Of a stretch of 5,268 bases of DNA, positions 1-5,161 are shown in pieces. The notes beneath the pieces are model-generated. The model worked only from the letters and a program-made list of their open reading frames with translations, did not search any database and was not told the DNA's origin. The position numbers were made by a program, and so were the translations under genes. Position 1 is the first letter of the stretch. Each line of letters starts with the position of its first letter. Origin of the DNA: Candidatus Microgenomates bacterium (lineage in GTDB: Bacteria; Patescibacteriota; Microgenomatia; UBA12405; UBA6130); the NCBI GenBank assembly GCA_015485895.1, contig WFSR01000076.1:1-5268 (forward strand), given 5' to 3'.

Positions 1-40
1 GGTACAGCTAGCGCTGTGGGACGAAGGGCTAGGGGCTAAG
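1..40. repeat. 40-bp direct repeat, copy A
   Basis: These 40 bases recur without a mismatch at 4584-4623, in the same orientation, so the pair brackets the nrd operon. The unit has a short hairpin, ACAGC-TAGC-GCTGT (4-17), followed by GA/GC-rich heptamer-like sequence (GGCTAGG, GGCTAAG). Because the window begins exactly at its first base, the repeat may extend further left. No coding potential is seen in it. Confidence 0.9.
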
Positions 41-56
41 AAAGTGAAAAATAGAA

Positions 57-80
57 CTAGGAGCTAGGAACTAGGAAGAA
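57..80. repeat. CTAGGAR heptamer repeat
   Basis: Three heptamers in tandem (one CTAGGAG, then two CTAGGAA) are followed by GAA. The same 24 bases occur at 4530-4553 in the downstream non-coding region. The function is unknown; it belongs to the period-7 family that is larger downstream of nrdJ. Confidence 0.85.
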
Positions 81-81
81 T

Positions 82-337
82 AAGCACCAAATCCCAAATC
101 ACAAATTCCAAACCCCAACGTGACATCGGGGCAGGCAATACCAAAATCCTAAACTCTAAACTCTAAACCCCAACGTTCATCGGGGCAGGCAAATTCAAAT
201 TACCAAATGACTAAATGACCAAAACAAAAAAAAGATAACAAAGATGTTTTGGTCGTTTGAATTTTGAACATTTAATATTGTTTAGGATTTGGGTCATTAG
301 GATTTAGGATTTTGGTATTGTTTGGGATTTGGTGCTT
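82..337. repeat. long nested AT-rich inverted repeat
   Basis: Four pairs of arms nest around a centre near position 236: 82-98 with 321-337 (17 bp), 136-153 with 303-320 (18 bp), 191-199 with 256-264 (9 bp) and 217-225 with 246-254 (9 bp), all perfectly complementary. The left arm is built from CCAAATCC-like words and the right arm from GGATTTGG-like words. Parts recur downstream at 4808-5017. No credible coding sequence lies here on either strand. It looks like an intergenic repeat element, but no transposase or target-site duplication is visible. Confidence 0.8.
111..192. repeat. internal duplication with a short GC-rich core
   Basis: The 28-base stretch 111-138 (starting AACCCCAACG, ending GGGGCAGGCAA) is repeated at 166-192 with small differences in the middle. 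The pair separates AT-rich words, including two AAACTCT heptamers. It is a local duplication inside the long inverted repeat and has no recognisable function. Confidence 0.7.
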
Positions 338-339
338 GG

Positions 340-355
340 TCCGCCAGCTGGCGGA
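340..355. repeat. 16-bp perfect palindrome, copy 1
   Basis: TCCGCCAGCTGGCGGA is identical to its own reverse complement and is GC-rich inside AT-rich sequence. The same palindrome occurs at 4864-4879. Including flanking bases, 339-357 is the exact reverse complement of 4862-4880, so the two copies are in opposite orientation. It could be a protein-binding site or a mobile intergenic hairpin; the sequence alone does not decide. Confidence 0.85.
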
Positions 356-415
356 TTGGAATTTAATTTATTGGTCTTGTTCTATTTTTATCCTTTCTGA
401 TATTTTAATTGGGGG

Positions 416-444
416 TTGACAACACTAGAAGTAGAGGGTAAATT
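416..444 (+). promoter_or_regulatory. nrdR-nrdJ promoter (-35/-10)
   Basis: A perfect -35 hexamer TTGACA (416-421) is followed after 17 bp by TAAATT (439-444), which matches the -10 consensus at 4 of 6 positions. AT-rich sequence lies upstream (about 361-410). Transcription would start near 451, leaving a leader of only about 23 bases before the nrdR ATG. One NrdR-like box fills the -35/-10 spacer. The -35 and the spacing are convincing; the -10 is only fair. Confidence 0.6.
422..437. promoter_or_regulatory. putative NrdR box 1
   Basis: ACACTAGAAGTAGAGG carries the core CTA-4 bp-TAG dyad of the published NrdR box (acaCwAtATaTwGtgt) and matches it at about 11 of 16 positions, including the six core bases C, w, A, T, w, G. 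It lies exactly between the -35 and -10 hexamers, where bound NrdR would block RNA polymerase. The right half fits the consensus less well. Confidence 0.55.
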
Positions 445-453
445 AGATGCTGG

Positions 454-469
454 ACACTAGGAGTAGGGG
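454..469. promoter_or_regulatory. putative NrdR box 2
   Basis: ACACTAGGAGTAGGGG repeats box 1 with two differences over 16 bases and starts 32 bp after it, about three helical turns, which is the usual spacing of paired NrdR boxes. It covers the expected start of the transcript and overlaps the ribosome-binding site of nrdR (AGGAG at 459-463, AGGGG at 465-469). An alternative origin is the CTAGGAG repeat family, but those units have 5 bp, not 4, between CTA and TAG. Confidence 0.5.
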
Positions 470-473
470 TTAA

Positions 474-920
474 ATGATTTGTCCTTATTGCGGTTACAAC
501 CAGAGCACAGTTTTAGAATCGCGGGATACCGAGGAAGGGCGAGTAACCCGGCGGCGGCGGGAATGTCTCCGTTGCCACAAGCGATTTACCACCTATGAGC
601 GGGTGGGGAATATTGATTTGAAAGTGGTCAAAAAAGACGGCCGACTGGAGCCTTTTGATCCCCAAAAAATTATTCGGGGGATAACCAAGGCCTGTTGGAA
701 GCGACCGGTGGAGGAAAAAACTATCCAGACCATTGCCGACGAAATTGAGATGAAACTGCTTAACCGCAAAAGAACAGCCGTCCCTTCGCGTGACATCGGC
801 CGGATGATTATGAACCGCCTCCGCAAAATTGACAAAATTGCCTACTTGCGTTTTGCCAGCGTTTATTTGGATATTGAAAATGTTAAAGACTTTGAAAACA
901 TTTTAAAGGAGGTTCGATGA
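474..920 (+). CDS. nrdR: transcriptional repressor NrdR
   Basis: NrdR is a cytoplasmic repressor of ribonucleotide-reductase genes that binds paired NrdR boxes and senses adenine nucleotides. The 148-residue product has the usual family length. An N-terminal zinc ribbon is formed by C3-P-Y-C6 and C31-L-R-C34, followed by the family segment KRFTTYER (36-43). The ATP cone spans roughly 49-139 and contains VKKDGRLEPFD. The ATG at 474 is chosen because it places the family start MxCPxC at residue 1, with AGGAG 10 bases and AGGGG 4 bases upstream. The stop overlaps the start of nrdJ by 4 bases (ATGA), so the two are co-transcribed and probably translationally coupled. Two candidate NrdR boxes in the promoter suggest autoregulation. 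All four zinc ligands are present, with no sign of decay. Confidence 0.97.
   Translation: MICPYCGYNQSTVLESRDTEEGRVTRRRRECLRCHKRFTTYERVGNIDLKVVKKDGRLEPFDPQKIIRGITKACWKRPVEEKTIQTIADEIEMKLLNRKRTAVPSRDIGRMIMNRLRKIDKIAYLRFASVYLDIENVKDFENILKEVR
907..912 (+). promoter_or_regulatory. Shine-Dalgarno of nrdJ inside nrdR
   Basis: AGGAGG lies within the last codons of nrdR, 4 bases before the nrdJ ATG at 917. Together with the ATGA stop/start overlap it fixes the nrdJ start and implies translational coupling. Confidence 0.85.
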
Positions 921-3900
921 AAAAAATTCACGATGCCCCCAAAAGTTGGCCGCGAGGGGAATGGTCGGAGCAGGCCCGACGGATTTTGGAAGAACGTTAT
1001 CTTTGGAAAGATGCCCGAGGGCGGACTCAGGAAACGGTTGAAGGGATGTTTTACCGGGTGGCGATGACCGTGGCCGGGTCGGAAGCGGAATTCGGGGCCC
1101 GAAAAAGCGATATCCGCTGGGCAGCCCGCCAATTTTACGAGATGATGATAGAAAGGCGTTTTATTCCCAATACGCCTACTTTGGCCAACGCCGGTAAAAA
1201 CAATAATCTTCAGTATTCGGCCTGTTTTGTCTTGCCGATCCCCGATTCGATGCGCGGCATTTTCAACGCCATCCGCAACATGGCTCTCATTCACAAGTCG
1301 GGCGGCGGGACCGGCTTTGCCTTTTCCCGATTGCGTCCGAAAGGCAGCGTTGTCGGGGCGACCGGGGGCTTAGCTTCGGGGCCGATTTCCTTTATGAAGA
1401 TTTTTGACGCCGCCACTGGGGAAATCAAGCAGGGGGGAATGCGTCGCGGGGCCAATATGGCCGTCTTGCGGGTTGACCATCCCGATATCTTGGATTTTAT
1501 CGAGGTGAAACTGGCGGGGGGAATTACCAACTTTAATCTTTCGGTGGGGATTACCGATGAGTTTTGGCGAGCCTTACAACGGGGCGGCAAATATTGGCTT
1601 CGAGCCCAACCCGGTTGGCCGGATGGCAAAGGTGGCCGTTACCGCGGCGGGGAGAAAATTCGCGCTATTTCTGCCCGTAAAGTTTTTGAAAAAATTATTA
1701 AAGCCGCTTGGCGGATTGGCGATCCGGGTTTGGTGTTTTTGGACCGGATGAATCACGGTTCGGCTAACCCGGTGCCTAGCATGGGGCCGATTGAGTCAAC
1801 TAATCCATGTTTGTTGGGCTCAACCCGCATCGTTACCGACCAGGGATTAATAGCTATTAAAGAGTTGGTTGAAAAACAAGCGGCCAGTCAGGTTTTGGTT
1901 GCCGATGGGTCTTGGAAGCATATCACCGGCTTTTGGCCCCGGGGTAAGAAGCCCATTTGGCGCCTGACCACCAAGAAAGGCTATCGGCTGGAAGCGACGC
2001 CCGACCATCTAATTTTCACCCAGCGCGGTTGGGTGGAATTAAGCCAACTGCAACCGGAGAAAGATCGGGTTCAGCTGCAAAAACAGCCGGGTAGCGGGGG
2101 GGAGGCAAAATTGCCGGTCAAGGAAATTCCCTTTCACTTTCCTGCCACCTGGTCGAAGCAACTGGGGATGGTGCTGGGCTGGCTGGTAGGTGATGGCTGG
2201 TTGCGTGATGACCGCCGCGAAGCTCGGGTAGGCTTTACTTTTGCCGCCGGCGATCAGGAAAGTCGCCAGTTGATAACCAAATTTATGAACCGTTGGTACG
2301 GAAAGGAAATAAAGGCGGTCCGCCGGCCTAACCATGTTTGGCATTTGTCCTATCACTCCCCGCAGCTGGTGGCTTTTTTCCAATCTTTAGGAATAAAAGC
2401 CGTCAAGGCCGGGGAAAAGCGGGTGCCCCAAAGTTTGTTTGCGGCGCCCCAGGAAGCAGTGGTCGGTTTTCTCCAGGGGTTGTTTAGCGCCGATGGCACC
2501 GTTGGCTGGCAGGAGGCAAAGGGATCGAAATACGCCCGCCTGACCTCCAAATCGCGGGCCCTTTTGCAAGATGTCCAACTTCTTTTGTTAAATCTAGGTA
2601 TTAAGAGTACCATTTATAATCGCTCCCGGCCGCCACGGTCTAATTTCCGGTATCGCAACCGGGCTGGTGAAGAAAAAGTTTACCAAAGCGATGGGGTTCT
2701 TTATGAATTGGATATTAGTCGTTCCAGCCTGGCGCTTTTTCTCCAACAGATTGGCTTTCTGGGTTCTCGGCATAACCAGAAACTGGCGGCTTTGGCCGAA
2801 CACGGGACTTATCAAGAAGACGATGGCGATTGGGTTCTTAAAGTAGAAGACACTGGCCGCCAGGAGGAAGTTTACGACATTTCTGTGCCCGGTCCCAATC
2901 ACTTTTATGCCAACGGCATTTTGGTGCACAACTGCGGCGAGCAACCATTGTATCCTAATGAGGCTTGCAATTTGGGAAGTTTGAATTTGGGTTTAATGGT
3001 GGAAAATAGTGAAGTTGACTGGCAAAAGCTCCGGCAAACAGTCCGGCTGGCGGTCCGTTTTCTTGATGATGTCATTGATATTAACCCATTTCCGCTTAAA
3101 CAAATTACCGAAACAGTCCGGGCCAACCGGCGCATTGGCCTTGGGGTGATGGGCTGGGCGGATATGCTTTTCAAATTGGGGATTCCCTACGACAGCCGCC
3201 GCGGCGTCCAGTTAGCCGCCAAGGTAATGCGGACAATTAACGAAACTGGCCACCAGGCCAGCCAGGAGTTGGCTAAAACGCGGGGGCCATTTCCCAATTT
3301 CAAAAAGTCAATCTACCGCCAGGGGCTGCCGCTGCGCAATGCCACGGTAACCACCATTGCCCCAACCGGTTCAATTTCCATTATTGCCAACGCCTCCTCG
3401 GGGATTGAACCGCTCTTTGCTCTGGCCTATGTTCACAAAAGCGGCGATCGGGTTTTGGGCTTTGTCAATCCCGTTTTTGAAGCGATTGTTAGCCAATACC
3501 CTCAAGCGGAGAAAATTTTAGATTGGGCTAAAGAAAACGGCACCTTGGGCGAAGCGCCTGATTTTGTCCCGGCAAAATTGAAGCGCTTGTTTAAAACGGC
3601 CCACGAAGTTGATTGGCACTGGCATATCCGGATGCAGGCCGCTTTCCAAAAATATACCGATAATGCGGTTTCCAAGACCATCAATATGCCCAACGAGGCG
3701 ACAGTGACCGATGTTGGCAGTGCCTATAAATATGCTTATTCGACGGGTTGTAATGGGATTACCGTTTTCCGCGACGGCTGCCGGAGCGAACAGGTTTTGA
3801 GTGCCGGCTTGAAACAAAAAGAGGAGAAAAAGGAAGCCGCCCAAGCAGCCGCGCCCCAGCCAGCCTTGAAGCCGCGCCCGGCAGTGGTTCAGGGAGCCAC

Positions 3901-4498
3901 CTATCGGGTAGAAACGCCGGTGGGAACAGCTTTTGTGACCGTTAATCACCATGGCCAAGTTGACCATCCTTTGGAGGTTTTTATTGCCGTCGGTCGGGCG
4001 GGTTCAGATATTGCCGCCGACGCCGAAGCCTTGGGGCGGTTGATTTCTCTTTGTTTGCGGATCAGCAGCCCTGGTTTGGACGAGCGCCAGGTGACCGAGC
4101 TGATTATTGACCAGCTGGAGGGCATTGGCGGTGGCACGGCGGTTGGTTTTGGTAAAAAACGCGTCCGCTCCTTGGCCGACGGGGTGGCTAAAGTTTTGAA
4201 ATGGCATCTTAACAGTCAAAAGCAAGCTTCGCCGGAGGTGGAGAATATTAGCCAACAGACCAGCTTACTGGCGGAAGGAGGCGAAAAAGGGGTATTGGCA
4301 GGGGAAAAGAATAGGGAGGATGCCTGGAAAAGTGAGGAGACAGATGGAGCTAGAAAAGTGGCTAAGGATAGGGAAGAATTGTTGGCTAAAACCCGGCGCA
4401 AAGGCCACCTGGATATTTGCCCGGTTTGTGGCAATGCCAGCTTGGTTTATGAAGAGGGCTGCGCCCGCTGCCTTGTTTGTGGCTATTCGAAGTGTTGA
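917..4498 (+). CDS. nrdJ: class II ribonucleotide reductase NrdJ with intein
   Basis: NrdJ reduces ribonucleotides to deoxyribonucleotides, using adenosylcobalamin to generate a thiyl radical. The 1193-residue precursor contains an intein at residues 298-672, leaving an 818-residue enzyme. Family landmarks are FIPNTPTLANAG, redox cysteine C103 (YSACF), the split active site N296-P297/C673-G-E675, second redox cysteine C684 (11 residues on, as in known class II enzymes), PTGS (816-819), SSGIEP (827-832) and the segment TGCNGITVFRDG. An Ala/Pro-rich linker (about 960-988) leads to a TSCPD domain (about 991-1098). After a charged linker comes a cysteine-rich tail: C1168/C1171, C1182, C1185, C1188 and C1193, ending CGYSKC, which probably re-reduces the active site. 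No N-terminal ATP cone is seen. The start has a strong Shine-Dalgarno and overlaps nrdR. Assignment to class II rests on the TSCPD domain, the C-terminal tail and the absence of a radical-generating partner gene in the window. Confidence 0.95.
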   Translation: MKKIHDAPKSWPRGEWSEQARRILEERYLWKDARGRTQETVEGMFYRVAMTVAGSEAEFGARKSDIRWAARQFYEMMIERRFIPNTPTLANAGKNNNLQYSACFVLPIPDSMRGIFNAIRNMALIHKSGGGTGFAFSRLRPKGSVVGATGGLASGPISFMKIFDAATGEIKQGGMRRGANMAVLRVDHPDILDFIEVKLAGGITNFNLSVGITDEFWRALQRGGKYWLRAQPGWPDGKGGRYRGGEKIRAISARKVFEKIIKAAWRIGDPGLVFLDRMNHGSANPVPSMGPIESTNPCLLGSTRIVTDQGLIAIKELVEKQAASQVLVADGSWKHITGFWPRGKKPIWRLTTKKGYRLEATPDHLIFTQRGWVELSQLQPEKDRVQLQKQPGSGGEAKLPVKEIPFHFPATWSKQLGMVLGWLVGDGWLRDDRREARVGFTFAAGDQESRQLITKFMNRWYGKEIKAVRRPNHVWHLSYHSPQLVAFFQSLGIKAVKAGEKRVPQSLFAAPQEAVVGFLQGLFSADGTVGWQEAKGSKYARLTSKSRALLQDVQLLLLNLGIKSTIYNRSRPPRSNFRYRNRAGEEKVYQSDGVLYELDISRSSLALFLQQIGFLGSRHNQKLAALAEHGTYQEDDGDWVLKVEDTGRQEEVYDISVPGPNHFYANGILVHNCGEQPLYPNEACNLGSLNLGLMVENSEVDWQKLRQTVRLAVRFLDDVIDINPFPLKQITETVRANRRIGLGVMGWADMLFKLGIPYDSRRGVQLAAKVMRTINETGHQASQELAKTRGPFPNFKKSIYRQGLPLRNATVTTIAPTGSISIIANASSGIEPLFALAYVHKSGDRVLGFVNPVFEAIVSQYPQAEKILDWAKENGTLGEAPDFVPAKLKRLFKTAHEVDWHWHIRMQAAFQKYTDNAVSKTINMPNEATVTDVGSAYKYAYSTGCNGITVFRDGCRSEQVLSAGLKQKEEKKEAAQAAAPQPALKPRPAVVQGATYRVETPVGTAFVTVNHHGQVDHPLEVFIAVGRAGSDIAADAEALGRLISLCLRISSPGLDERQVTELIIDQLEGIGGGTAVGFGKKRVRSLADGVAKVLKWHLNSQKQASPEVENISQQTSLLAEGGEKGVLAGEKNREDAWKSEETDGARKVAKDREELLAKTRRKGHLDICPVCGNASLVYEEGCARCLVCGYSKC
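1808..2932 (+). mobile_element. NrdJ intein with LAGLIDADG endonuclease
   Basis: This 375-residue in-frame insertion (NrdJ residues 298-672) has every hallmark of a self-splicing class 1 intein. Block A begins with C298 (CLLGSTRIV). Block B has T361-P-D-H364. Block F is YDISVPGPNHFYANG (653-667). Block G ends H671-N672, followed by extein C673. The boundaries are exact because removing the insert restores the conserved reductase sequence STNPCGEQ. All splicing residues are intact: Cys1, the TxxH histidine, penultimate His, terminal Asn and Cys+1. Between the splicing halves lies a homing-endonuclease domain. Splicing should be active, because the insertion site is in the catalytic centre and an unspliced enzyme would be dead. 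Its base composition is not obviously different from the host gene by eye. Confidence 0.96.
2162..2720 (+). other. LAGLIDADG homing-endonuclease domain of the intein
   Basis: Two LAGLIDADG-type helices are visible exactly 100 residues apart: LGWLVGDG (NrdJ residues 420-427, acidic residue D426) and LQGLFSADG (519-527, acidic residue D526). A block D-like KRVP (501-504) lies between them, and a block H-like segment LLLLNLGIKSTIY follows. Both catalytic aspartates are present, so the nuclease may still cut intein-free nrdJ alleles at the STNP/CGEQ coding site. The domain edges are approximate. Confidence 0.85.
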
Positions 4499-4633
4499 AA
4501 GTTGAGTAAAGCGAAAAGTTAAAATGGAGCTAGGAGCTAGGAACTAGGAAGAAAAAGGGCTAAGAACTAAGGGCGAAGGGCGAGGTACAGCTAGCGCTGT
4601 GGGACGAAGGGCTAGGGGCTAAGGGCTAAGGAA
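4494..4633. repeat. degenerate period-7 purine-rich array
   Basis: From the nrdJ stop codon onward the + strand reads as successive heptamers in one phase from 4494 to 4584: GTTGAAA, GTTGAGT, then GCTAGGA twice, ACTAGGA, later GGGCTAA, GAACTAA, GGGCGAA and GGGCGAG. After an intervening hairpin sequence (about 4585-4602) the period resumes (TAGGGGC, TAAGGGC, TAAGGAA; 4613-4633). No protein is encoded. The sequence 4530-4553 is identical to 57-80. Confidence 0.75.
4584..4623. repeat. 40-bp direct repeat, copy B
   Basis: This is identical to 1-40 and in the same orientation, embedded in the period-7 array. The short hairpin ACAGC-TAGC-GCTGT lies at 4587-4600. Beyond the repeat the two copies diverge on the right side. 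Confidence 0.9.
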
Positions 4634-4643
4634 TACTTACTAA

Positions 4644-4677
4644 CGTCATCCCGCCCTTTCGCAAGAAAGAGCGGGAT
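4644..4677. repeat. GC-rich hairpin with GCAA tetraloop
   Basis: ATCCCGC (4648-4654) pairs with GCGGGAT (4671-4677). After one C/A mismatch, CTTTC (4656-4660) pairs with GAAAG (4665-4669) around a GCAA loop. It is preceded by CGTCAT (4644-4649), which is complementary to ATGACG at 4782-4787. It lies about 150 bases past the nrdJ stop. No T-run follows, so a role as the operon's intrinsic terminator is doubtful. Confidence 0.7.
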
Positions 4678-4726
4678 CTTCAGCTGGATGTCGTATCAAT
4701 AATGGTGGTTGCCTACCCAGCTGGAG

Positions 4727-4787
4727 ATGCTGAACCCCCAAAGCTCCGACATGCGTCGGAACGGGGTAAACTAAACTCAGCATGACG
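4727..4787. repeat. nested hairpin element ending ATGACG
   Basis: ATGCTGA (4727-4733) pairs with TCAGCAT (4777-4783), CCCC (4736-4739) with GGGG (4763-4766), and TCCGAC (4745-4750) with GTCGGA (4755-4760) around an ATGC loop. Read on the other strand it begins CGTCATGCTGAG, resembling palindromic intergenic repeats seen in many bacterial genomes. Together with 4644-4677 it forms a unit bounded by CGTCAT/ATGACG. Confidence 0.65.
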
Positions 4788-4863
4788 AGATAAATGGAAC
4801 TCAGAAGAAGCACCAAATCTCAAATCACAATAACCAAACAAATCCTAATTACCAAAATCCTAA

Positions 4864-4879
4864 TCCGCCAGCTGGCGGA
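4864..4879. repeat. 16-bp perfect palindrome, copy 2
   Basis: This is the same TCCGCCAGCTGGCGGA as at 340-355. The flanking bases show this copy is inverted relative to the first. Here it is embedded in the AT-rich element, whereas copy 1 lies just outside its counterpart. Confidence 0.85.
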
Positions 4880-4906
4880 CTAAACAAATTCAAATGACCA
4901 AAATTC

Positions 4907-4945
4907 AAATGTTCAAAACATTTCTTTTTTCTTTATCTTTATTTT
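4907..4945 (+). terminator. possible weak terminator
   Basis: AAATGTT (4907-4913) and AACATTT (4917-4923) form a 7-bp, AT-rich stem with a CAA loop, followed by a T-rich tract (4925-4945). The layout is that of an intrinsic terminator, but the stem is weak and lies about 400 bases past nrdJ. It may simply be part of the AT-rich repeat. Confidence 0.25.
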
Positions 4946-5022
4946 TGCATTTTGTTTTGGTCATTTGGTCATTTAAATTTTGGACATTGTTTAGGATTTG
5001 GGTCATTAGGATTTTGGATTTG

Positions 5023-5040
5023 CCCGCCTGTGTAGGTGGG
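5023..5040. repeat. small GC-rich hairpin
   Basis: CCCGCCT (5023-5029) pairs with AGGTGGG (5034-5040), with one G-T pair, around a GTGT loop. It closes the AT-rich element on its right side. No T-run follows, and its role is unknown. Confidence 0.5.
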
Positions 5041-5102
5041 GAACTTGGGATTTATTGTTGTTAGCTGTTTATTGGCGGTTGGTAGTTGGCTATTGCCTAG
5101 CC

Positions 5103-5130
5103 TTGAAAAAGGGAATAAGCGTGGTATAAT
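5103..5130 (+). promoter_or_regulatory. strong promoter of the downstream gene
   Basis: TTGAAA (5103-5108), a 16-bp spacer and a perfect TATAAT (5125-5130) form a sigma-70-type promoter. The TG at 5122-5123 one base before the -10 gives an extended -10. Transcription would start near 5137, about 25 bases before the ATG at 5162. Confidence 0.8.
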
Positions 5131-5161
5131 AAAGATGTTATAGGTGGATGGAGGAGGGAAA

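Larger units (their letters stand above)
4808..5017. repeat. AT-rich intergenic repeat element, downstream copy
   Basis: This stretch shares words with 82-337. 4808-4830 matches 82-104 with one mismatch. 4986-5014 is identical to 277-305 (29 bases). 4950-4966 is the reverse complement of 213-229. It also has internal inverted arms: 4852-4864 with 5005-5017 (13 bp) and 4892-4903 with 4955-4966 (12 bp). No coding sequence is apparent on either strand. Confidence 0.75.

Noticed and set aside
57..77. CTAGGAR repeats as further NrdR boxes
   Set aside because: The spacing between CTA and TAG is 5 bp (or 4 units of a 7-bp period) rather than the 4 bp of the NrdR box, and no promoter lies beside them.
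82..337. CRISPR array or riboswitch upstream of nrdR
   Set aside because: The repeated words are not evenly spaced with unique spacers, and the likely promoter at 416-444 leaves this region untranscribed. No cobalamin-riboswitch landmarks were seen.
593..835. Reverse-strand open frame inside nrdR
   Set aside because: It lies wholly within the well-supported nrdR gene and has no recognisable domain.
1808..2932. Insertion sequence or group I intron inside nrdJ
   Set aside because: The frame is open throughout and both ends carry intein splicing motifs, so excision is at the protein level.
863..4434. Many reverse-strand open frames of 60-149 codons across nrdJ
   Set aside because: They lie opposite a conserved coding sequence, show no family motifs and are explained as antisense shadows of its codon composition.
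4320..4505. Forward 61-codon frame overlapping the end of nrdJ
   Set aside because: It reads the linker and cysteine tail of nrdJ in the wrong frame and has no recognisable motif.
4494..4633. Telomere-like repeat
   Set aside because: The heptamers are degenerate and internal to a contig between genes, so the likeness to telomeric heptamers is taken as chance.
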